Shown piece by piece: positions 27,253 to 35,849 of a stretch of 64,000 nucleotides of DNA. Origin of the DNA: an uncultured Pseudomonadota bacterium. Lineage in GTDB: Bacteria; Pseudomonadota; Alphaproteobacteria; RF32; CAG-239. Each line of letters starts with the position of its first letter. Position 1 is the first letter of the stretch. The position numbers were made by a program, and so were the translations under genes. The notes beneath the pieces were generated by a model. That model made no database searches, had not been told where the DNA came from, and worked only from the letters and a program-made list of their open reading frames with translations. The stretch is taken from positions 248,001 to 312,000 of the forward strand of contig CABUUO010000001.1 in the NCBI GenBank assembly GCA_902494875.1, read 5' to 3'.

Positions 27253-27735
27253 ATGAGAAACGATATCAGTACAACCAATAATGACGAAAATCAGCAAAAG
27301 GTGCAAATTCACAATGCGCCCGGTCATGAACTCAGGTCTTTTTTCAACCATGTCTGGAATATGATCGATTTTCCTCATCACGGCGAAATCAGCGACATGG
27401 AGCCTAAAATCGAGATTATGAACAACAAGGAAGAGGTCGTCGTTTCCGCAGAGATGCCGGGCGTCAAGGAAAACGACATTGATTTGCAGATTTCTTCTGA
27501 CGGATATCTGACCATCAGCGGCGAAAGACGCCAGAAAAACGAAGACACCGGCAACGGCAGCTATTTTTCCGAGATTTATTACGGAAAGGTTTCCAGAACC
27601 GTTCCCCTGCCCTGGGATTTGAATTACGACAAAGCGGACGCGGAGTTCAGCGACGGCATATTGAAAGTTTCCATCCCCAAAACGCAGGTTGAAAAACAAA
27701 AGGTGAAAAAAATCAGCGTGAAGAAAAGCAAATAA
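27253..27735 (+). CDS. Hsp20/alpha-crystallin small heat shock protein
   Basis: 160 residues. The alpha-crystallin domain (about residues 45-145) includes EVVVSAEMPGVKENDIDLQI, the loop GYLTISGERR, and FSDGILKVSIPK. It is an ATP-independent holdase that binds unfolding proteins. The start is the ATG at 27253, preceded by GGAGAA, rather than an in-frame ATG 45 bases upstream that lies in AT-rich leader and gives a hydrophobic extension. It ends in a strong bidirectional terminator. Confidence 0.93.
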   Translation: MRNDISTTNNDENQQKVQIHNAPGHELRSFFNHVWNMIDFPHHGEISDMEPKIEIMNNKEEVVVSAEMPGVKENDIDLQISSDGYLTISGERRQKNEDTGNGSYFSEIYYGKVSRTVPLPWDLNYDKADAEFSDGILKVSIPKTQVEKQKVKKISVKKSK

Positions 27736-27742
27736 ATTTTGC

Positions 27743-27777
27743 AAAATAAAAGTCCTGATTGTCAGGACTTTTATTTT
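27743..27777. terminator. Bidirectional intrinsic terminator
   Basis: AAAATAAAAGTCCTGA and its complement form a perfect 16-bp stem with a 3-base loop between hsp20 (+) and the membrane protein gene (-). Confidence 0.93.
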
Positions 27778-27799
27778 TGTATAGAAAGCCAAATTATAT

Positions 27800-29446
27800 T
27801 CAGCTTCGGAGATTTTGGTTTTGATAAGCCTGATAAGCCAGCAGATTTTTCTCCGCAACATTTGCATTGGCATTATCATTAGCAGCCAGCAGATTGGCGT
27901 ATTCCGTCATTTTATGGCCAAAATCTGCCGTATAGCCGCCGGCGGCCGGAATTTTTTTCAGATTGTCGACGTTCATCTTTACGAAACGATTGTTGTTATA
28001 GGCCAGAAGATAAGCCTTGCCGTCTCCGGTGCCGACCAGCGTCTGCCGGTGCAGGCGGCCGTTGGTATGATAAATCCAAACCATGTGAATGCCGTAAGGA
28101 TCGCGCTTCAGCTTGTCTTTCAGCTCGGCGCGCAGATTTCTGCTGTATGAGGCGTGAAAAGTCCGGGTATGCGACGCGCAGGTATGCGGATTGGGCACAT
28201 TCAGAAGCAAATCACGACAGGCCCTCGCCACGTAGTTGTCAGAAGAACGGTTTTGCTCATAAACATTTAAGAATGTGGCGTAAGCCATAGATTCACAGCT
28301 TTGATTCCGCACAATATATCCCGGTTTTCCGTATTTGGCCAACAAAGCCTCCTGCGAACGGTACAGCTGGTTCCTGTTAGCCAGGGGATTTTTTAAAATC
28401 AGAATATTTTTGCGATACTGCGCCACCAGATCGTTGATGAAATCATGATAATAAGCGTCCTGTCCCGACAAAGCGGTTTCCGTCCGCGGATGAAATTCCG
28501 CCACGGCTTCTGTCTGCGGAACATGAACTGTTCTTACCCGAATCGGGCGAATGGCTTCTGCCGGCATCGGCTTTTCCGGCTGCGGCTGACGAATCGGTTT
28601 TTCTTCCGTCGCGGAGGGCAAAACAGTATTTTGGGCAACGACAGCGCTTGAGGGCATGGGCGTATTCAGACGGCAGACTTTTTCCTGCGCGACAGGCTGA
28701 TTTTGATTGTTCTTCTGAGCATAGAAACCAACGCCTCCCAACAGCAAAAAGGCAACGGCAGCCCCATAGCGCCGCGCAGTCTCGGCAGTCCGGCGCCGAA
28801 GATCGGACACTTTGTTTTGAAGCCGTCCCCAGAATGTCATTGAACGCACTTTGCGCTTGATGCGGCGGCGGGCGATTTTGTTTTTTGGGGTTCCCGCTGT
28901 CGGTGTTTTTACGGTCGACGGGCTCGAATATGAAGGGAATGATTTTTCTTTTGCCACTTTTTGATAAAAGGAATCGGAAGACGATTGGATAAAAGCCGGC
29001 TTTTCAACCAAAGCCCCTGCCTTTTGTTCCGGTTCGACGCCTTTTTTTTGGCCCAAACCCAGCGAAACGCTTCCGGCAGCCAGACATTGCTGTTTGAACA
29101 TCTTTATTTTGGCAAGCTGCGCCGCCGACGTATATTCATAAACCAAACCGCCGCTGCCGCGAACATATTCGCGTCCGAATTCCCGGATAAACTCCTGTAT
29201 ATGCGGCAGTGCGGAAGCCTCAACCGTTACCCGGCCCGAAGCAATATTTTCAATCAGGCGGGACGCTTCCCGGACAATCATTTCAAAGCGGTTAAAACTT
29301 ATGTGATTGTAGCGTTTGCTGAAATCTGCATCGGAACATATGCGAAAAACGCGGAAGATTTTGTCTATATCTTCCTTTGACAATACGCTTTTGTTCATAT
29401 CGGCCGATCTAAAGCCGATAACCTCTTGCAGAGCGGCTAATGCCAT
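27800..29446 (-). CDS. Hypothetical single-pass membrane protein, 548 aa
   Basis: No family recognised. An N-terminal helical cytoplasmic domain (residues 1-125) is followed by a Ser/Pro/Lys-rich linker and a strongly basic patch (KNKIARRRIKRKVRS). One transmembrane helix (AAVAFLLLGGVGFYAQ) lies near residue 235. Then comes a Pro-rich linker (EKPIRQPQPEKPMP) and a C-terminal domain of about 220 residues containing several Cys (NQSCESMAYATF, ARACRDLLLN, PHTCASHTRT). The basic patch before the helix fits an N-in topology, with the C-terminal domain in the periplasm. A start at 29446 has GGAGAA upstream; an internal ATG at 29398 is also possible. Confidence 0.65.
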   Translation of the reverse strand: MALAALQEVIGFRSADMNKSVLSKEDIDKIFRVFRICSDADFSKRYNHISFNRFEMIVREASRLIENIASGRVTVEASALPHIQEFIREFGREYVRGSGGLVYEYTSAAQLAKIKMFKQQCLAAGSVSLGLGQKKGVEPEQKAGALVEKPAFIQSSSDSFYQKVAKEKSFPSYSSPSTVKTPTAGTPKNKIARRRIKRKVRSMTFWGRLQNKVSDLRRRTAETARRYGAAVAFLLLGGVGFYAQKNNQNQPVAQEKVCRLNTPMPSSAVVAQNTVLPSATEEKPIRQPQPEKPMPAEAIRPIRVRTVHVPQTEAVAEFHPRTETALSGQDAYYHDFINDLVAQYRKNILILKNPLANRNQLYRSQEALLAKYGKPGYIVRNQSCESMAYATFLNVYEQNRSSDNYVARACRDLLLNVPNPHTCASHTRTFHASYSRNLRAELKDKLKRDPYGIHMVWIYHTNGRLHRQTLVGTGDGKAYLLAYNNNRFVKMNVDNLKKIPAAGGYTADFGHKMTEYANLLAANDNANANVAEKNLLAYQAYQNQNLRS

Positions 29447-29664
29447 TTTACAGATTCTCCCGGTTTATTATGCTTAATATATATACCAAAAAAACTTTAT
29501 GTAAAGAGTTTAGACAGAATTTTTGCGAAAAATAATTTTATCCGTCTTCCTTTAGTTTAATTACTATACACAATACCGCCGGCATTTTCTCTTTTAAATT
29601 GCAAAAAAAAAAAAACGATTATGATTGGGTGCGAAATGATACTTTTCAGTATTGAGGAAACAAT
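29447..29664 (+). promoter_or_regulatory. Region before the second glycan locus, possible promoter with A13 spacer
   Basis: This AT-rich stretch holds no convincing gene. A possible promoter lies at 29599-29625: TTGCAA, then a 15-base spacer containing thirteen A in a row (29603-29615), then TATGAT. The spacer is two bases shorter than ideal, so A-tract length could change promoter strength. No experimental support. Confidence 0.35.
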
Positions 29665-29811
29665 TTGGACAGGAAAATTGACAATTCTGCAGAACAAATG
29701 GCCTCTTCTCTCTCCAAAGAAGAGATCATTGCCCTGCTGTCTAACCTGAAACTTTCCACTCTGCGGGAAATTATCACGCACTTTTTTACACTTACGGCTA
29801 AAGGAAAATAA
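29665..29811 (+). CDS. Possible small protein, 48 aa, upstream of glf
   Basis: An open frame with a TTG start preceded by GAGG gives a small helical peptide ending LSTLREIITHFFTLTAKGK. It ends 8 bases before the glf start. A shorter version from the ATG at 29698 is possible. The antisense frame over the same bases is less plausible. No family recognised; it may be a leader peptide or a spurious frame. Confidence 0.35.
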   Translation: MDRKIDNSAEQMASSLSKEEIIALLSNLKLSTLREIITHFFTLTAKGK

Positions 29812-29819
29812 AGGAACTT

Positions 29820-30932
29820 ATGATGCAGAAAAAGAAAAATTTGATTGTCGGCTGCGGTTTTTCCGGTGCAACAATGGCAAATTGTCTGGCAGAAAAGCTG
29901 GGTGAAGAAGTTTTGATAATAGACGCCAAAGATCACATTGCCGGCAACTGTTTCGACTATTATGACAACAACGGCATCTGCATTCATAAATACGGCTCGC
30001 ATATTTTTCATACCAATCTGGAAAACGTATGGCATTACATTTGCCGCTTTACGGATTTTAATACTTATATGCACAAAGTCGTGGCTCTGATTGACGGCAT
30101 TGAGACAACCATTCCGTTCAATCTGCGCACGTTGTATGACGTATTTCCGCAGAGCATGGCGACCAGAATGGAGGAAAAACTGCTTAAGGCTTTTAGCTTT
30201 AACAAAAAAGTGCCTATTTTAGAATTTCAGAAACAAGATGACGATGATTTAAAATATCTGGCTGATTATGTCTATGAAAAAGTTTTTTTGCATTACACGA
30301 CCAAACAATGGGGCATGCAGCCCAACGAAGTAGACGGAGCCGTCACGGCACGGGTTCCGGTTTATATCAGCTGCGACCCTCGTTATTTTCAGGATAAATA
30401 TCAGGGCATTCCCCAACACGGATATACCAAAACCGTGGAAAAAATGCTGAATCACCCCAACATTTGCGTCAGATTAAACACGAAATATACGGACATTGAC
30501 GAAGAATTCGACCGCATTTTCTATACGGGTTCAATTGATGAATTTTTTGACTATAAATTCGGACAGCTACCCTATCGCAGCGTATATTTCAAACTGGAAG
30601 AACATAATTGTGAATTTTATCAATCCAACGCCGTTGTAAATTATCCCTGCAATTATGATTTTACGCGTATTCACGAATATAAACACTATTTGAACGACCG
30701 GTCTGCCAAAACCGTAATCGCCAAAGAATATTCCGAAGCTTTTGAACTTGGCAGAAACGATCGCTATTATCCCATTCCCAAAGACGAAAATCAGCTTTTG
30801 TACAACCGTTATCTGGAAGAAGCGAAAAAGCTCAAGAACGTATATTTTCTCGGACGTTTGGGAGATTATAAATATTATGATATGGATAAGGCCATTGCCC
30901 GCGCCCTGGATTTGTTTGAAAAAATTAGATAA
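29820..30932 (+). CDS. glf: UDP-galactopyranose mutase
   Basis: A 370-residue flavoenzyme that converts UDP-galactopyranose to UDP-galactofuranose. The N-terminal FAD-binding segment LIVGCGFSGATMANCLAEKL, then AKDHIAGNCFDYYD and YGSHIFHTN, are specific for Glf. KQWGMQPNEVDGAVTARVPV and YYPIPKDENQLLYNRYLEEA cover the substrate-binding region. It requires reduced FAD. It is directly followed by a galactofuranosyltransferase-like gene, so this locus makes a galactofuranose-containing glycan. Good AAAGGA ribosome binding site. GC content is nearer the genome average than the following two genes. Confidence 0.96.
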   Translation: MMQKKKNLIVGCGFSGATMANCLAEKLGEEVLIIDAKDHIAGNCFDYYDNNGICIHKYGSHIFHTNLENVWHYICRFTDFNTYMHKVVALIDGIETTIPFNLRTLYDVFPQSMATRMEEKLLKAFSFNKKVPILEFQKQDDDDLKYLADYVYEKVFLHYTTKQWGMQPNEVDGAVTARVPVYISCDPRYFQDKYQGIPQHGYTKTVEKMLNHPNICVRLNTKYTDIDEEFDRIFYTGSIDEFFDYKFGQLPYRSVYFKLEEHNCEFYQSNAVVNYPCNYDFTRIHEYKHYLNDRSAKTVIAKEYSEAFELGRNDRYYPIPKDENQLLYNRYLEEAKKLKNVYFLGRLGDYKYYDMDKAIARALDLFEKIR

Positions 30933-30944
30933 AGGAAATCTAAA

Positions 30945-32714
30945 ATGTATGAAATATCAAGATTGGTTTTACCATCATCAAATTTTATAGAATATTCTAA
31001 ATTGTTTGTAAGAAAAGATATTAAAGAATGTTTTATGCATGGGCAACTTGCAAATGTTAATATTTATAAATTTAACACTTGGATGAACTTGCTGGCTGCA
31101 AAAAAATATTATTTTTACTGTGATTTAGGAGACATATATTTAAAACTAAATATTGATGGCAATTATAAGCTTCAAGTAATCGGCTCTAACAGGAATGCCG
31201 CTTTTGATAGAATAGATAATATTTTAATTGATATAGATTGCATAAATGACTGTTGTATAAAAATTCCCAATGCTCAAAACTATGAAGGAATTTATTATAC
31301 CATCATTGAAGATATAAAAAAACCAATCAAATTAAAATCTGGTGCATGGTGTACAGACAAATCACCGCAAAGAGAAAATAAACTGGCAATCATTTCATGC
31401 ACTTATAAACGAGAAGATTATATTTATAAAAATATTGAGATTTTTGAGAACTATATAAAAGAAAATCCAACCTTAAAAGAAAAAATAAAATTCTTTATTG
31501 TTGATAATGGAAAAACCTTAGATACAACAAAGAATAATAGTAATGTAAAAATCATTCCTAATATGAATGCTGGCGGCGCTGGAGGTTTCACGAGAGGATT
31601 AATTGATATTATTGAAAATAACCAATCATTTACAAGAGTTCTCTTTATGGATGATGATGTGGAGATTTTCCCAGAATCTTTTTATAGAACATTAATTTTT
31701 TCAAACTATTTAAAAGTTTCTTTCAAAGATTCTTTCATTAATGGCGCAATGCTTGATTTATATAAACGTTCGGTTTTTTTTGAAAATCTTGCTATTCAAA
31801 AAGATTTATGGGTAGAAGCATATCATGGAACCCAAGAACTCAAATATAATAATATATTAACTATCAATGATATCCCTGCTGAGGTTTTTGAAAATGAAAA
31901 TAGAAAAGTTGATAGCGCGTGGTGGTTTCATTGTTTTGATATTTCTACAGTAGAAAAAAATGGCCTTCCTTGTCCATTTTTCTTCAGAGGGGACGATGTT
32001 GAATGGGGATGGAGAAATTTCGGAAAACATCATATTTCACTAAATGGAATTTGTGTATGGCATTCTCCTTTTATGTATAGGGTTTCAAAAGTTGCTGATT
32101 ATTATTATTTGCCAAGGAATATGTTTTTCTTAAATTCACTTTATACGAAAGATTTCAAAAAAACTCATAAAAAACTTTTAGAAAAGATATTGGTTCGTCT
32201 TCTAAAAACATATGATTATAATTCTTTAGAGATTTTTATACACGCACTTAAAGATATACTTAAAGGTAGTTCCGTATTCGAGGAAAATCCTGAAAAACAA
32301 TTTGTTAACGTAAATACAATAGCGCAAAAGACTCAATGGGTGGAATGTAAAAACTGGACTGAATTAACTCATATTAAAGCAATTGATATGAATCGAAAAA
32401 AGCGGAAAAATTTTATTATTAACATAATCAGAAATTGTTTCAAACTTATGAAGAAGCAAAGCTTTGCCTTAGACTGGTATCCTCCTGTTCATCGTTTTAA
32501 ACATGTAAGAGAAGTCAAGGTTTATAACTTATTGTTTCATAAATATGAAATACGAAAATTTGATTCAAAAAAAATAAAACATTATTCAAAAGAAGGATAT
32601 AAGCTAATTAATAAAATTTCCAAGGACTACGATAAATTACATGATGATTTTGTGAACGCACATAATGAATTCACAAAATTAGAATTTTGGAAAAAATATT
32701 TGGATATGGCATAA
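30945..32714 (+). CDS. Galactofuranosyltransferase-like family 2 glycosyltransferase (GlfT2-type)
   Basis: 589 residues. An N-terminal ~150-residue beta-rich domain is followed by a GT-A domain: LAIISCTYKREDYIYKNIE, NMNAGGAGGFTRGL, and the metal motif VLFMDDDVEIFPESF. WWFHCFDISTV and FFRGDDVEWGWRNFG match the acceptor-side W-W and D-D-x-E elements of GlfT2-like enzymes. It transfers galactofuranose from UDP-galactofuranose to a growing glycan. It follows glf by 12 bases. Base composition is strongly AT-rich compared with glf, which suggests separate transfer. Confidence 0.85.
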   Translation: MYEISRLVLPSSNFIEYSKLFVRKDIKECFMHGQLANVNIYKFNTWMNLLAAKKYYFYCDLGDIYLKLNIDGNYKLQVIGSNRNAAFDRIDNILIDIDCINDCCIKIPNAQNYEGIYYTIIEDIKKPIKLKSGAWCTDKSPQRENKLAIISCTYKREDYIYKNIEIFENYIKENPTLKEKIKFFIVDNGKTLDTTKNNSNVKIIPNMNAGGAGGFTRGLIDIIENNQSFTRVLFMDDDVEIFPESFYRTLIFSNYLKVSFKDSFINGAMLDLYKRSVFFENLAIQKDLWVEAYHGTQELKYNNILTINDIPAEVFENENRKVDSAWWFHCFDISTVEKNGLPCPFFFRGDDVEWGWRNFGKHHISLNGICVWHSPFMYRVSKVADYYYLPRNMFFLNSLYTKDFKKTHKKLLEKILVRLLKTYDYNSLEIFIHALKDILKGSSVFEENPEKQFVNVNTIAQKTQWVECKNWTELTHIKAIDMNRKKRKNFIINIIRNCFKLMKKQSFALDWYPPVHRFKHVREVKVYNLLFHKYEIRKFDSKKIKHYSKEGYKLINKISKDYDKLHDDFVNAHNEFTKLEFWKKYLDMA

Positions 32715-32715
32715 T

Positions 32716-35094
32716 ATGAATAATATTGATATTTTAGAAAAAGAAAAATGTTATGGTTGTAGCGGATGTTATAATATATGCCCAGCTCATGCAATTGAAA
32801 TGCATGCAGATTCTGAAGGATTTTTCCATCCAGTCGTTAACGAGGATTGCTGCATAAATTGCGGAAAATGTATTCAAAGTTGTCCGGCTTTGCATCCAGA
32901 ATATCATAACACGGCAAATCCTCAATGTTATGCGGTTATGGCTGAAGATTCTATAAGGAAACAAAGCTCTTCCGGCGGTGTTTTTACCGTCATTGCAGAA
33001 TACATTCTAAAAAAAGGCGGTGTCGTTTGCGGCGCTGAGTTTTCTTCAGACTGGCAAGTCCGACATACTATAATCGATTCCATTGAAAATTTAGAAAAAT
33101 TGCGTGGTTCCAAATATGTTCAGAGCAATATAGGAAAATGTTATAATGAAATAAAGACATATCTTCAAAAAGGTATTGATGTTTTATTTTGTGGCACTCC
33201 ATGCCAAGTGGCCGGCTTATACGCTTTTTTAAAAAATGACTATGAAAACCTTATTACCGTTGATTTGGTTTGTCATGGCGTACCTTCGCCTTTAGTTTGG
33301 AAAAAATATTTAGAAGAAAATTTTGGTATCAAAAATATTCAAGAGATTAATTTTAGAAAAAAGGATATTTTCGGTTGGAGAGCATCTCTTTCTATTGTCT
33401 GCAAGGATTCTTCTTTTAACGAGCTTGATGAAACCAATATATTTTATAAAGCTTTTATTCCGTGTCTCTGTAACAGACCCAGCTGCGGCAACTGTCAATT
33501 TGCAAAAACATCAAGGCAAGGGACAATAACTCTTGCTGATTTTTGGGATATTCATAAATTTGATTCATCTCTTGATGATGGACTGGGAACTTCTATGCTT
33601 TTGCTTAACAATTCAAAAGCAAAAAGTCTTTTTAAGAAAATAAACAAAAACTTTAAACTATGCAAAAAAGTCCCTTTAGAATTTGCCTTATCTACATTTA
33701 ATATGGCTATTAGACAACCTTGGCCCACGCATCCCAATAGGAATTTGTTTTTTCAGGCAATTAAAAACAGGCCTGTATCGCAAGCTGTATCTGAAGCTTC
33801 AGAAAATAAATATGATTGCGCCATCAGCAATATTTGGTGGCATGCTAATTATGGTGCGATACTGACTTGTTATGCATTGCAAGAAGTTTTGAAATCTATG
33901 GGAAAAACCGTCAAAGTGGTTAATTATATTCCTGAATGGTATCGAAATTTTGTTTTCCCTAACAGTATATCCGAAAAATTTGCCAACAAATATCTTCAAT
34001 TAGGCACCCCCTGTTATAACAAATTTGATTTAATGGGTTTGAACAGAGAAACAAATACTTTTATTTGCGGTTCTGACCAAGTTTTTCGTTATGGAGCTGA
34101 AATTTTATGGAATATGCATGAATTTTCAAAATACATATATTCTTATTTTTTCAGTTATGCTACTTCCGAAAAAAATTTAATTGCATATTCTGCAAGTTTT
34201 GGGCGGGATTTTTATGAGGGTGATACCGTTGATACATTATATGCAAAATATTATTTGAAAAGATTTAATCATATTTCTGTCAGAGAAAAATCCGGAATAA
34301 ATATTTGCAAAAACACTTTTGATGTAAATGCCGAATTTGTTTTAGATCCTGTTTTTCTTGCAGATAAAAGGTGTTATGACGGATTAATTAAAAATGCAAC
34401 CGTATCAGAAAAAAATTTTATAGCTTATTATATATTGGATAATTCTGATTCTAAGCAAAAAATATTGGAATATTACGGCAAAAAACTGAACCTTCCTTTA
34501 ATAGACACCAGAAATGGCAACTCTGTAGAAAATTGGCTTTACTATTTTAAAAATGCAGAAATCATTATTACAGATTCTTTCCATGGAATATGCTTTGCTC
34601 TTATCTTTAACAAAAAGTTTATTCACTTAAAGCATCCTGATGATAGAGTTCTTCCTCATAGTCGTTTTGACACTATTTTTTCTTTAATAGAATGCCAAAA
34701 CAGAAGTGTTTTAGACATTGATGATTGTGATAAGAACCCCATATTAACAGAAACGCCTGATTACGAAAAGATTAACAAAATACTTAACAATGAAAAATTA
34801 CGCTCCGTTCAATGGCTTCAAAATGCTTTAGAAGATTCTCAAGGCAATAAACTTAATGAACAGGCTTTTGTACATGATAAACTGCTTTCATTAGAAGCAA
34901 GTCTTAATAACATACGATATGCTTCTGATATAGCTCTGCATAATCAATTATCCTTAATTTTGAATAAAAATAAAGTTTATCGGAAATATTATTGCTATAA
35001 GCTTCTATCAAAAGTTGTTCCAAACAAAAAAAACAAGTATATTGAGTATAAGAATAAAATACGCCAAATTAGACATATAAAGAGAGCATTATGA
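32716..35094 (+). CDS. Ferredoxin / FrhB-type flavoprotein / polysaccharide pyruvyltransferase fusion
   Basis: 792 residues. Residues 1-60 hold two [4Fe-4S] motifs: CYGCSGCYNICP and CINCGKCIQSCP. Residues ~75-350 look like the F420-hydrogenase beta-subunit family: SSSGGVFTVIAEYIL, FCGTPCQVAGLYAFL, TVDLVCHGVPSPLVW, and a Cys-rich CNRPSCGNCQFAK. Residues ~370-700 resemble polysaccharide pyruvyl transferase (WWHANYGAILTCYALQ, FICGSDQVFRYG, AYSASFGRDFY). This combination occurs in surface-glycan clusters of gut bacteria. It probably adds a pyruvate ketal or reduces a glycan precursor. Its stop overlaps the next start in an ATGA. AT-rich like the preceding gene. Confidence 0.85.
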   Translation: MNNIDILEKEKCYGCSGCYNICPAHAIEMHADSEGFFHPVVNEDCCINCGKCIQSCPALHPEYHNTANPQCYAVMAEDSIRKQSSSGGVFTVIAEYILKKGGVVCGAEFSSDWQVRHTIIDSIENLEKLRGSKYVQSNIGKCYNEIKTYLQKGIDVLFCGTPCQVAGLYAFLKNDYENLITVDLVCHGVPSPLVWKKYLEENFGIKNIQEINFRKKDIFGWRASLSIVCKDSSFNELDETNIFYKAFIPCLCNRPSCGNCQFAKTSRQGTITLADFWDIHKFDSSLDDGLGTSMLLLNNSKAKSLFKKINKNFKLCKKVPLEFALSTFNMAIRQPWPTHPNRNLFFQAIKNRPVSQAVSEASENKYDCAISNIWWHANYGAILTCYALQEVLKSMGKTVKVVNYIPEWYRNFVFPNSISEKFANKYLQLGTPCYNKFDLMGLNRETNTFICGSDQVFRYGAEILWNMHEFSKYIYSYFFSYATSEKNLIAYSASFGRDFYEGDTVDTLYAKYYLKRFNHISVREKSGINICKNTFDVNAEFVLDPVFLADKRCYDGLIKNATVSEKNFIAYYILDNSDSKQKILEYYGKKLNLPLIDTRNGNSVENWLYYFKNAEIIITDSFHGICFALIFNKKFIHLKHPDDRVLPHSRFDTIFSLIECQNRSVLDIDDCDKNPILTETPDYEKINKILNNEKLRSVQWLQNALEDSQGNKLNEQAFVHDKLLSLEASLNNIRYASDIALHNQLSLILNKNKVYRKYYCYKLLSKVVPNKKNKYIEYKNKIRQIRHIKRAL

Positions 35095-35843
35095 CATCAG
35101 GATTGGTATTCGACATAAAGGAATTTGCCCTGAACGACGGACCGGGAATACGCTTAACCGTTTTTCTGAAAGGCTGTCCGTTGCGTTGTCTGTGGTGTCA
35201 TAATCCGGAAGGGCTTAGTGCCGAACCGCAGATAAACCAACTGACGGGAAAACTGTGCGGGCATTATTATACGCCGCAGGAGATTGTTACCAGAGCTTTA
35301 AAATTTAAGGACTTATTCGAAATGTCCGGCGGCGGTGTTACATTCTCCGGCGGCGAAGCAACGTCTCAATTTGACTTTTTATATGAGACGGCAACCATGC
35401 TTTCCGGCATACATAAAAATCTGGATACGTCCGGTTATTGTCCGCAGGAACGTTTTTTGAAACTGCTTGACGTTTTTGACTTGTTCTTTTTTGACCTCAA
35501 GCTTGGCAATGAGCAGCAACATAAAAAATATACCGGCGTTTCCAACGCTCTGATTTTGAAAAATCTGCAGGCACTTGATTTTTCCGGCAAGTCTTATCAT
35601 GTCAGAATTCCGCTGATTCCGGACATTACGGACACGGTCGAAAATCTTTCCGCATTGTCAGATATTATACTGCGGCTGAAAAACCCGCTCAAAATTGATT
35701 TGCTCCCATACAATATTTTGGCCGGAGCAAAATATTCTTCTTACGGACTGAAGTTTTCTTTACCGGATAAAAAAGAAATTAATCTCAGCCATGTGAATGA
35801 ATTCAGAAAAAAACTGAAAAACTATAACGTTGAACTTTATTAA
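35091..35843 (+). CDS. Glycyl radical enzyme activating enzyme (radical SAM)
   Basis: 250 residues. The radical SAM cluster motif is CPLRCLWCHNPE (C-x3-C-x2-C), preceded by the family-typical LNDGPGIRLTVFLKG. SGGGVTFSGGEAT is the SAM-binding glycine-rich motif, and DLFFFDLKLG is the next conserved strand. It installs the glycyl radical on the partner enzyme encoded 6 bases downstream. It lacks the extra 8-Cys ferredoxin insertion present in most activases of dehydratase-type glycyl radical enzymes, so in length it resembles the short activase of pyruvate formate-lyase. Its start overlaps the stop of the ferredoxin/pyruvyltransferase gene, so it is translated with a glycan gene. Confidence 0.93.
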   Translation: MTSGLVFDIKEFALNDGPGIRLTVFLKGCPLRCLWCHNPEGLSAEPQINQLTGKLCGHYYTPQEIVTRALKFKDLFEMSGGGVTFSGGEATSQFDFLYETATMLSGIHKNLDTSGYCPQERFLKLLDVFDLFFFDLKLGNEQQHKKYTGVSNALILKNLQALDFSGKSYHVRIPLIPDITDTVENLSALSDIILRLKNPLKIDLLPYNILAGAKYSSYGLKFSLPDKKEINLSHVNEFRKKLKNYNVELY

Positions 35844-35849
35844 GGTGAT

